From Symbiodinium microadriaticum (Eukaryota > Sar > Dinophyceae > Suessiales > Symbiodiniaceae): a stretch of 64,000 nt of DNA. Below the pieces are notes generated by a model. That model saw only the letters and a program-made list of their open reading frames with translations. It ran no database searches and was not told the origin of the DNA. Below are positions 55,218-64,000 of this stretch, in pieces (the stretch's first letter is position 1; every line of letters begins with the position of its first letter). Position numbers and translations under genes: made by a program. The stretch covers positions 91,578 through 155,577 of the forward strand of contig LSRX01000715.1 in assembly GCA_001939145.1 (NCBI GenBank), written 5' to 3'.

Positions 55218-56749
55218 ATGACCGCCACGCCCACAACGCCAGAAATTTTGCTGATCGAATCTTGAACCTAACTAGCCGTGAACAGGCGCAAAACTTACTT
55301 GAGCCCCATCTAATTTCCTGTACCGAGTCTGTTCCAGTGCAGGCAGAGCCCGAAGTGGTCGAGGAGGCCACGGGGGGCATCATCAAAAGTCAGTTTGCGA
55401 TTCGGAGCAAGACGATCCGCACATGCTCTCCTTCAAGAGCTTGCTGGCTTCCCTGACATGAACAAGCAGGGTGGTGGTGATTGAAAGCGGTACCAGTGTT
55501 CTTCGAGCAACCCGCTCTGCCTAACCACAGGCCTTTTGTTTAGTTCGTGCCTCCAGTCTAAGAAAAGCAGCAAAGCAGTTGCACTGTTGCTGCGTGTTGC
55601 TTGCTGTGGCCAATCGTTGTGCTACAGTTTTGAGTCTTTGAGCTTTCATGTTTGGTTCCCAGGTTGAGATGCGCCATGAAGTTCATGGTTGTTCAACGCG
55701 AAGCCCGAAATGCCGCAGGTAGCATTGACAGATGACCACATCCAATTAACACGCAGAGCAAAGACATGCAAAGACGCAATGACATCCAAACACGCAAATA
55801 TGCAAAGAAAACAGCACAAGCACAACAAGGATGGGTAAAGGTTAGATGTACATGCAGCCACACCGCCAGGTGGCATCTGTGCCGGAGCCGACGACGACGG
55901 CTCAGGCGCACACGGTTTGTCTTTGTTGATTTGTGTTCGGGGTAACCCCCTGCCCGAAAATACGCAGCTCGCGATCTTTACATCCCAAACCCGTAGGGTT
56001 TAGGGATTAGACTTTGTTTGATGACAGTTTAGGTTTTATTCTGGCCTTAAACCTTAGACCTTAACCTGTAGGGAGACCCTCTAGCTTCTTAAACCTATCC
56101 AAACGAGCCCGGGGTTGAAACCTTAAACCTCCAAAGACTTAAACCTTCAAAAACCTCCTAGGAGCCTTCAGCATCAAACTCAAGGGTACCTTATTGTGGG
56201 GTCCTTATAACAAAGATCCTACTATTTAGGGTACTATAGTAGGGTCCACTATTTTCGGAAACTCCCATGTAGTTCGAACGAAAGGGACGCCCTTGTCACG
56301 CCAACACCGTTAAGCCTGAACCCTGCACTGTGAACTCTACCTGAACCCTCTAAGCACTAAACCCAAAACCCTCAGAAGAATTCCTTGCCAGCAGCAGTAA
56401 GGTTTTGGTAATTGAGATAGCAGTTCTGCTGTGAGCCTCCAACGGTGAATACATGTCGGGCTTGAGGTGATGAACATGACCAAGCTCTGTGCTATGGTGC
56501 CCCTGTTGCCCAGCACAGCTGAAGATCCCATCATTCGCAAGGACGCTGCCGAAGATCCCTTGGCCACCGCTGAGGCGCAGTTGTTGTTTGTCCAGACCGG
56601 TTTGCCCGATGATTACCTCACCAGGTCACTTAGGACCCGAGAAATGCAGATACTAGTCTGTGAGATCCCTTTTGCCGGATGTAGCCCAAGATCCCAAGAT
56701 TGGTGTCCGTAGTTTTGTAGATCTGCAGCTCGAAGTCTTCACCACGTAG
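55218..56749 (+). CDS. array gene copy B (unknown intron-containing gene)
   Basis: The start ATG at 55218 (MTATPTTPEILLIES) follows CTAACCTGCTGACAGCC, a branch-point-like CTAAC plus an AG acceptor. Protein-like blocks follow, separated by non-conserved sequence: EPEVVEEATG (about 55346), AGFPDMNKQGGG (about 55430), VEMRHEVHGCS (55663-55718, flanked by AG|G on both sides), VASVPEPTTTAQAHT (55870-55913), AEDPIIRK...DDYLTR (about 56519-56624) and DPKIGVRSFVDLQLEVFTT ending at TAG 56747-56749. Compared with copies C-F, exon 1 differs only by synonymous or conservative changes (PEVLLVDS versus PEILLIES), and the GFPDMNKQ block has a 3-base in-frame deletion. Both suggest real coding sequence. The splice junctions are not resolved and the function is unknown. 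Confidence 0.42.
56183..56274. mobile_element. MITE-like insertion (family H) in array unit B, left end lost
   Basis: The insertion is at the same position as in unit A, with the same interior (GTACCTTATTGTGGGGTCC) and right end, but the left inverted repeat is gone. The shared site shows A and B descend from one inserted unit. Confidence 0.6.
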
Positions 56750-57089
56750 AGTTGCCAGGACGTGGGTTTGAGGCTAAGTCTACTGAATCGCTTTGGGCCG
56801 TTGGGCTGAGGGTTCCCGGGTTTCCTTCTTGCAGCCTGCGAAATGCGACAGGATGCAGGTTTCACTTTACACGGCTTTTTGTGCAAAGTTTGGCGTGGAT
56901 GGTGGCTTGTATTTGGTCTGAACTATGTAGCTCGGAGACCCTCTCCCTCTGTCTCTCTGTCTCTCTCTTTCTCTCGATCACTCCTAGTGCATGGGCTTGG
57001 GTTTGATGTATACTCGTTCTAGCTAGTTCTGCGCTTGCACATTCATGAATCAACCAGTTGTTTGTGAACTTGCTAACCTGCTGACAGCC
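56750..57089 (+). promoter_or_regulatory. array spacer B/C with CT tract and acceptor-like site
   Basis: The 340-base spacer has a CT tract at about 56938-56985 and CTAAC at 57073, exactly 17 bases before ATG 57090, matching the spacing of the other array spacers. Confidence 0.45.
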
Positions 57090-58490
57090 ATGACCGTCAC
57101 GGCAACAATGCCAGAGGTTCTGTTGGTCGATTCTTAGCCTATACTTGGCCGTGAACAGGCGAAAAACTTACGTGAGCCCATATCTGATTACCTGTGCCAA
57201 GGCTGTTCCAGTGCAGGCAGAGCCCGAAGTGGTCGAGGAGGCCACGGGGCGTATCATGAAAAGTCAGTTTGCGATTCGGAGCAAGACGATCCGCACATGC
57301 TCTCCTTCAAGAGCTAATTGTTGGCTTCCCTGATATGAACAAGCAGGGTGGTGGTGTTTGAAAGCGCTACCAGGTACCACAGGCCTTTTGTTTAGTTCGT
57401 GCCTCCAGTCTAAGTAAAGCAGCCAAGCAGTTGCTCTGTTGCTGCGCGTTGCTTGCTGCGGGCACTTGTTCTGCTACATCTTTGAGCTTTCTTGTTTGGT
57501 TCCCAGGTTGAGATGCGCCGTGAAGTTCATGGTTGTTCAATGCGAAGCACGAAATGCCACAGGTAGCATCGACAGATGACCACATCCCGTTAACAAGCAG
57601 AGCAAATACATGTAAAGATGCAATGACATCCACCCGCGCAAACACGCAAAGAAAACAACACAAGCACAACAAGGATGGGTAAAGGTTAGATATACATGCA
57701 GCCACACCGCCAGGTGGCATCTGTGCCGGAGCCGGCGACGACTGCTCAGGCGAACACGGTTTGTCTTGTTTTGTATTTGTCTTCGGGGTAACCCCCCCTG
57801 CCCCAAAATACGCAGCTCGGTAGGGTTTAGGGTCTAGACTTTGGTTGATACAGTTTAGGTTTATTCCGGCCTTAAATACCTTATCCTGTACGTGACCCTT
57901 TAGCTTCTTAAACTTGTGAATCCAAAAGAGCGCGGGGTTGAAACCTTAAACCTCCAAAGACTTAAACCTTCAAAAACCTCCTAGGAGCCTTCAGCATCAA
58001 ACTCCACGTAGTTCGAACGAAAGGGACATGCTTGTCACGCCAACACCGTTCAGCCTGAACCCTGCACTGCCCGGTACCTGAACCCTATATATAAGCAGTA
58101 AACCCAAAACCCTCAGAAGAATTCCTTGCCAGCAGCAGGAATGTTTTGGTAATTGAGATGGCAGTTCTGCTGTGAGCCTCCAACGGTGAATACATGTCGG
58201 GCTTGAGGTGATGAACATGACCAAGCTCTGTGCTATGGTGCCCCTGTTGCCCAGCACAGCTGAAGATCCCATCATTCGCAAGGACGCTGCCGAAGATCCC
58301 TTGGCCACCGCTGAGGCGCAGTTGTTGTTTGTCCAGACCGGTTTGCCCGATGATTACCTCACCAGGTCACTTAGGACCCGAGAAATGCAGATACTAGTCT
58401 GTGAGATCCCTTTTGCCGGATGTAGCCCAAGATCCCAAGATTGGTGTCCGTAGTTTTGTAGATCTGCAGCTCGAAGTCTTCACCATGTAG
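57090..58490 (+). CDS. array gene copy C (unknown intron-containing gene)
   Basis: ATG 57090 follows the same CTAAC/AG acceptor context. Exon 1 reads MTVTATMPEVLLVDS before a stop or splice. The later blocks are EPEVVEEATGR (about 57220), IVGFPDMNKQGGG (about 57317), VEMRREVHGCS (about 57508), VASVPEPATTAQANT, AEDPIIRK...DDYLTR (about 58260-58364) and DPKIGVRSFVDLQLEVFTM ending at TAG 58488. This copy lacks the MITE-like insertion seen in A and B. Its 5' half is almost identical to copy D, so C and D probably arose from a recent duplication. The product is unknown. Confidence 0.42.
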
Positions 58491-58830
58491 ACTTGCCAGG
58501 ACGTGGGTTTGAGGCTAAGTCTACTGAATCGCTTTGGGCCGTTGGGCTGAGGGTTCCCGGGTTTCCTTCTTGCAGCCTGCGAAATGCGACAGGATGCAGG
58601 TTTCACTTTACACGGCTTTTTGTGCAAGGTTTGGCGTGGGTTTGGTCTGAACTATGTAGCTCGGAGACCCTCTCTCTCTCTCTCTCTCCCTGTCTCTCTG
58701 TCTCTCTCTTTCTCTCGATCCCTCCTAGAGCATGGGCTTGGGTTTGATGTATACTCGTTCTAGCTAGTTCTGTGCTTGCACATTCAGGAATCAACCAGGT
58801 GCTTGTGAACGTGCTAACCTGCTGACAGCC
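58491..58830 (+). promoter_or_regulatory. array spacer C/D with CT tract and acceptor-like site
   Basis: The 340-base spacer has a CT tract at about 58671-58722 and CTAAC at 58814, 17 bases before ATG 58831. Confidence 0.45.
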
Positions 58831-60138
58831 ATGACCGCCACGCCCACAATGCCAGAGGTTCTGTTGGTCGATTCTTAGCCTATACTTGGCCGTGAACAGG
58901 CGCAAAACTTACGTGAGCCCATATCTGATTACCTGTGCCAAGGCTGTTCCAGTGCAGGCAGAGCCCGAAGTGGTCGAGGAGGCCACGGGGCGTATCATGA
59001 AAAGTCAGTTTGCGATTCGGAGCAAGACGATCCCCACATGCTCTCCTTCAAGAGCTAATTGTTGGCTTCCCTGATATGAACAAGCAGGGTGGTGGTGTTA
59101 GAAAGCGCTACCAGGTACCACAGGCCTTTTGTTTAGTTCGTGCCTCCAGTCTAAGTAAAGCAGCCAAGCAGTTGCTCTGTTGCTGCGCGTTGCTTGCTGC
59201 GGGCACTTGTTCTGCTACATCTTTGAGCTTTCTTGTTTGGTTCCCAGGTTGAGATGCGCCGTGAAGTTCATGGTTGTTCAATGCGAAGCACGAAATGCCA
59301 CAGGTAGCATCGACAGATGACCACATCCCGTTAACAAGCAGAGCAAATACATGTAAAGATGCAATGACATCCACCCGCGCAAACAAGCAAACATGCAGCC
59401 ACACCGCCAGGTGGCATCTGTGCCGGAGCTGGCGACGACGGCTCAGGCGAACACGGTTTGACTTTTTTTGATTTGTCTGCGGGGTAACCCCCCCCCCTGC
59501 CCCAAAGTACGCAACTCGGTAGGGTTTAGGGTCTAGACTTTGGTTGCTACAGTTTAGGTTTATTCCGGCCTTAAATACCTTACCCTGTACGTGACCCTTT
59601 AGCTTCTTAAACTTGTGAATCCAAACGAGCCCGGGGTAGAAACTGGTAGAAACCGTACACTTCCAAAGACTTAATTAAACCTTCAAAAACCTCTTAGGAG
59701 CCTTCAGCATCAAACTCAACGTGGTTCGAACGAAAGGGACATGCTTGTCACGCCAACACCGTTAAGCCTGAACCCTGCACTGCCCGAAAGGTTTTGGTAA
59801 TTGAGATGGCAGTTCTGCTGTGAGCCTCCAACGGTGAATACATGTCGGGCTTGAGGTGATGAACATGACCAAGCTCTGTGCTATGGTGCCCCTGTTGCCC
59901 AGCACAGCTGAAGATCCCATCATTCGCAAGGACGCTGCCGAAGATCCCTTGGCCACCGCTGAGGCGCAGTTGTTGTTTGTCCAGACCGGTTTGCCCGATG
60001 ATTACCTCACCAGGTCACTTAGGACCCGAGAAATGCAGATACTAGTCTGTGAGATCCCTTTTGCCGGATGTAGCCCAAGATCCCAAGATTGGTGTCCGTA
60101 GTTTTGTAGATCTGCAGCTCGAAGTCTTCACCACGTAG
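58831..60138 (+). CDS. array gene copy D (unknown intron-containing gene, shortest unit)
   Basis: ATG 58831 gives MTATPTMPEVLLVDS in the conserved acceptor context. The blocks are the same as in copy C, ending with DPKIGVRSFVDLQLEVFTT and TAG 60136. This is the shortest unit (1648 bp between landmarks). It lacks roughly 50 bases near 59390, between the VEMRREVHGCS and VASVPEP blocks, and further sequence near 59780. Both losses are outside the protein-like blocks, as expected if those regions are intronic. Confidence 0.42.
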
Positions 60139-60478
60139 AGTTGCCAGGACGTGGGTTTGAGGCTAAGTCTACTTAATCGCTTTGGGCCGTTGGGCTGAGG
60201 GTTCCCGGGTTTCCTGCTTGCAGCCTCCGAAATGCGACAGGATGCAGGTTTCACTTTACACGGCTTTTTGTGCAAAGTTTGGCGTGGATGGTGGCTTGTA
60301 TTTGGTCTGAACTATGTAGCTCGGAGACCCTCTCCCTCTGTCTCTCTGTCTCTCTCTTTCTCTCGATCACTCCTAGTGCATGGGCTTGGGTTTGATGTAT
60401 ACTCGTTCTAGCTAGTTCTGTGCTTGCACATTCAGGAATCAACCAGGTGCTTGTGAACGTGCTAACCTGCTGACAGCC
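60139..60478 (+). promoter_or_regulatory. array spacer D/E with CT tract and acceptor-like site
   Basis: The 340-base spacer has a CT tract at about 60326-60364 and CTAAC at 60462, 17 bases before ATG 60479. It resembles spacer B/C more closely than C/D in its CT tract. Confidence 0.45.
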
Positions 60479-61933
60479 ATGACCGCCACGCCCACAATGC
60501 CAGAGGTTCTGTTGGTCGATTCTTAGCCTATACTTGGCCGTGAACAGGCGCAAAACTTACGTGAGCCCATATCTGTTTATTTGTGCCAAGTCTGCTCCAG
60601 TGCAGGCAGAGCCCGAAGTGGTCGAGGAGGCCACGGGGCGCATCATCAAAAGTCAGTTTGCGATTCGGAGCAAGACGATCCGCACATGCTCTCCTTCAAG
60701 AGCTAATTGTTGGCTTCCCTGACATGAACAAGCAGGGGTGGTGGTGTTTGAAAGCGGTACTAGTGTTCTTCGAGCAACCCGCTCTGCTTAACCACAGGCC
60801 TTTTGTTTAGTTCGTGCCTCCAGTCTAAGTAAAGCAGCAAAGCAGTTGCACTGTTGCAGCGTGTTGGTTGCTGTGGGCAATTGCTGTGCTACATTTTTGA
60901 GTCTTTGAGCTTTCTTGTTTGGTTCCCAGGTTGAGATGCGCCGTGAAGTTCATGGTTGTTCACTGCAAAGCCCGAAATGCCGCAGGTAGCATTGACAGAT
61001 GACCATATCCAATTAACACGCAGAGCAATGACATCCAAGCACGCAAATATGCAAAGAAAACAGCACAAGCACAACAAGGATGGGTAAAGGTTAGACATGC
61101 ATGCAGCCACACCGCCAGGTGGCATCTGTGCCGGAGCCGGCGACGACGGCTCAGGCGCACACGGTTTGTCTTTTTTTTGTCTTCGGGGTAACGGGGTAAC
61201 CCCCCTGCCCCAAAATAGGCAGCTCGCGATCTTTACATCCCAAAGCCGTATTGTTTAGGGTTTAGACTTTGTTTGATTACAGTTTAGGTTTATTCCGGAC
61301 TTAAATCTTAGACTCTTAGACCTTAAACCTGTACGAGACCCTTTAGCTTCTTAAACCTGTGAATCCAAACGAGCCCGGGGTTGAAACCTTAAACCTCCAA
61401 AGACTTAAACCTTCAAAAACCTCCTAGGAGCTTTCAGCATCAAACTCCACGTAGTTCGAACGAAAGGGACATGCTTGTCACGCCAACACCGTTAAGCCTG
61501 AACCCTGCACTGCCCGGTACCTGAACCCTATATATAAGCACTAAACCCAAAACCCTCAGACGAATTCCTTGCCAGCAGCAGGAAGGTTTTGGTAATTGAG
61601 ATGGCAGTTCTGCTGTGAGCCTCCAACGGTGAATACATGTCGGGCTTGAGGTGATGAACATGACCAAGCTCTGTGCTATGGTGCCCCTGTTGCCCAGCAC
61701 AGCTGAAGATCCCATCATTCGCAAGGACGCTGCCGAAGATCCCTTGGCCACCGCTGAGGCGCAGTTGTTGTTTGTCCAGACCGGTTTGCCCGATGATTAC
61801 CTCACCAGGTCACTTAGGACCCGAGAAATGCAGATACTAGTCTGTGAGATCCCTTTTGCCGGATGTAGCCCAAGATCCCAAGATTGGTGTCCGTAGTTTT
61901 GTAGATCTGCAGCTCGAAGTCTTTACCACGTAG
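60479..61933 (+). CDS. array gene copy E (unknown intron-containing gene)
   Basis: ATG 60479 gives MTATPTMPEVLLVDS. The same block series is present: EPEVVEEATGR, IVGFPDMNKQ, VEMRREVHGCS, VASVPEPATTAQAHT, AEDPIIRK...DDYLTR and DPKIGVRSFVDLQLEVFTT with TAG 61931. There is an extra G in the GGTGGTGG run after NKQ (near 60735). It alters the frame only downstream of that block and may lie in the intron. The spacer after this copy is the longest in the array, at 385 bases, with an expanded CT tract. Confidence 0.42.
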
Positions 61934-62318
61934 AGTTGCCAGGACGTGGGTTTGAGGCTGAATCTACTTAATCGCTTTGGGCCGTTGGGCTGAGAGTTCC
62001 CTGATTCGAATAACCATTCTTGCGGCCTCCGAGACGCAAAAGGATGCAAGTTACACTTTACCCGGCTTTTGGTGCAAGGTTTGGCGTGGATGGTGGCTTT
62101 GCTTTGGTCTGAACCATGTAGCTCGGAGACCCGCTCTCTCTCTCTCTCTCTGTCTCTTTCTCTCTCTCTCTCTCCGTCTCCCTCTCCGTCTCTCTCTTTC
62201 TCTCGATCACTCCTAGTGCATGGGCTTGGGTTTGCCGTATACTAGTTCTAGCTAGTTCTGCACTTGCACATTCCGGAATCAACCAGGTGCTTATGAACTT
62301 GCTAACCTGCTGACAGCC
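61934..62318 (+). promoter_or_regulatory. array spacer E/F with expanded CT tract and acceptor-like site
   Basis: At 385 bases this is the longest spacer. Its CT tract is expanded (about 62131-62208), and CTAAC at 62302 lies 17 bases before ATG 62319. The sequence around 61995-62035 differs from the other spacers, suggesting a separate history. Confidence 0.45.
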
Positions 62319-63718
62319 ATGACCGCCACGCCCACAATGCCAGAGGTTCTGTTGGTCGAAACTTAGCCTACTTGGCCGTGAACAGGCGCAAAACTTGCTT
62401 GAGCCGCATCGAATTTCCTGTACCAAGTCTGTTCCAGTGCAGGCAGAGCCCGAAGTGGTCGAGGAGGCCACGGGGCGCATCATCAAAAGTCAGTTTGCGA
62501 TTTGGAGCAAGACGATCCGCACATGCTCTCCTTCAAGAGCTAATTGTTGGCTTCCCTGACATGAGCAAGCAGGGTGGTGGTGTTTGAAAGCGCTACTACA
62601 GGCCTTTTGTTTAGTTCGTGCCTCCAGTCTAAGAAAAGCAGCAAAGCAGTTGCACTGTTGCTGCGTGTTGCTTGCTGTGGCCAATTGTTGTGCCACAGTT
62701 TTGAGTCTTTGAGCTTTCTTGTTTGGTTCCCAGGTTGAGATGCGCCATGAAGTTCATGGTTGTTCAACGCGAAGCCCGAAATGCCACAGGTAGCATCGAC
62801 AGATGACCACATCCCATTAACAAGCAGAGCAAAGACATGCAAAGATGCAATGACATCCACGCCGCGCCAGCACGCAAAGAAAACAAAACAAGCACAACAA
62901 GGATGTGCAAAGGTTAGATATACATGCAGCCACACCGCCAGGTGGCATCTGTGCCGGAGCCGGCGACGACTGCTCAGGCGAACACGGTTTGTCTTGTTTT
63001 GTATTTGTCTTCGGGGTAACCCCCCCTGCCCCAAAATACGCAGCTCGGTAGGGTTTAGGGTCTAGACTTTGGTTGCTACAGTTTAGGTTTATTCCGGCCT
63101 TAAATACCTTATCCTGTACGTGACCCTTTAGATTCTTAAATTTCTGAATCCAAACGAGCCCGGGGTTGAAACCTTAAGCCTCCAAAGACTTAAACCTTCA
63201 AGAACCTCCCAGGAGCCTTCAGCATCAAACTCAACGTAGTTCGAACGAAAGGGACATGCTTGTCACGCCAACACCGTTAAGCCTGAACCCTGCACTGCCT
63301 GATACCTGAACCTTATATACAAGCACTAAACCCACAACCCTCAGAAGAATTCATTGCCAGCAGCAGGAAGGGTTTGGTAATTGAGATGGCAGTTCTGCTG
63401 TGAGCCTCCAACGGTGAATACATGTCGGGCTTGAGGTGATGAACATGACCAAGCTCTGTGCTATGGTGCCCCTGTTGCCCAGCACAGCTGAAGATCCCAT
63501 CATTCGCAAGGACGCTGCCGAAGATCCCTTGGCCACCGCTGAGGCGCAGTTGTTGTTTGTCCAGACCGGTTTGTCCGATGATTACCTCACCAGGTCACTT
63601 AGGACCCGAGAAATGCAGATACTAGTCTGTGAGATCCCTTTTGCCGGATGTAGCCCAAGATCCCAAGATTGGTGTCCGTAGTTTTGTAGATCTGCAGCTC
63701 GAAGTCTTCACCACGTAG
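62319..63718 (+). CDS. array gene copy F (unknown intron-containing gene)
   Basis: ATG 62319 gives MTATPTMPEVLLVET in the conserved acceptor context. The blocks continue to DPKIGVRSFVDLQLEVFTT with TAG 63716. In the AEDP block the motif GLPDDYLTR is GLSDDYLTR, one substitution against all other copies. Spacer sequence with a CT tract (63906-63944) continues to the window edge, so a further copy probably follows outside. Confidence 0.42.
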
Positions 63719-64000
63719 AGTTGCCAGGACGTGGGTTTGAGGCTAAGTCTACTGAATCGCTTTGGGCCGTTGGGCTGAGGGTTCCCGGGTTTCCTTCTTG
63801 CAGCCTGCGAAATCCGACAGGATGCAGGTTTCACTTTACACGGCTTTTTGTGCAAAGTTTGGCGTGGATGGTGGCTTGTATTTGGTCTGAACTATGTAGC
63901 TCGGAGACCCTCTCCCTCTGTCTCTCTGTCTCTCTCTTTCTCTCGATCACTCCTAGTGCATGGGCTTGGGTTTGATGTATACTCGTTCTAGCTAGTTCTG

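Larger units (their letters stand above)
53553..64000 (+). repeat. head-to-tail tandem array of six 1.65-1.87 kb gene units
   Basis: The landmark CACATGCTCTCCTTCAAG recurs at 53561, 55420, 57294, 59035, 60683 and 62520, giving periods of 1859, 1874, 1741, 1648 and 1837 bp. A second landmark (GATGAACATGACCAAGCTC) recurs at about 54633, 56468, 58209, 59857, 61652 and 63437. All units have the same orientation and are nearly identical in the protein-like blocks, with more indels elsewhere. The left unit begins abruptly at about 53553 against unrelated sequence, and the right end leaves the window. Head-to-tail gene arrays with short spacers are typical of dinoflagellates. Confidence 0.93.

Overview
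The window looks like nuclear DNA of a dinoflagellate, most likely a symbiodiniacean or other suessialean. Four things point that way. (1) TTTAGGG/CCCTAAA telomere-type repeats are scattered in both orientations through almost all of the non-coding sequence. (2) There is a tyrosine-recombinase retrotransposon that carries a C5-cytosine DNA methyltransferase, a combination reported for Symbiodinium retroelements. (3) A protein-coding unit is repeated head-to-tail with short, pyrimidine-rich spacers. (4) Conventional ORFs are very sparse. The species cannot be named from sequence reading alone.

Layout. 1-29 kb: almost gene-free DNA made of microsatellites (including about 1.33 kb of near-perfect GCAC repeat at 9763-11093), degenerate telomere-like repeats, AT-rich islands of degenerate short repeats, a 326-base assembly gap, and many 60-120 bp inverted-repeat elements (MITE-like) in at least seven families. 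Possible small spliced genes lie at 18.2-19.6 kb. 29.04-35.77 kb: one DIRS-like element that looks whole. Its main ORF has a gag-like N-terminus, a reverse transcriptase, the first part of an RNase H, a DNMT-type cytosine methyltransferase and the rest of RNase H. A second, overlapping ORF encodes a tyrosine recombinase. Short imperfect inverted repeats sit at the proposed ends. 35.8-53.5 kb: telomere-like clusters, more MITE-like elements, a candidate single exon at 38.1 kb, and a near-identical 0.5 kb duplication (47.5 and 51.7 kb) whose right breakpoint falls inside a MITE. 53.55-64.0 kb: a tandem array of six head-to-tail units (1.65-1.87 kb each; the first is truncated on the left and the last runs out of the window). 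Each looks like a copy of the same unknown, intron-containing gene. Each spacer carries a CT tract, and every visible start codon is preceded by a branch-point-like CTAAC and an AG acceptor, as expected for spliced-leader trans-splicing.

The two main items are the methyltransferase-bearing retroelement, whose DNMT appears to be inserted within the RNase H domain, and the tandem gene array. Exon boundaries, MITE membership and organism are inferences made without alignment software. No tRNA, rRNA or CRISPR array was recognised.
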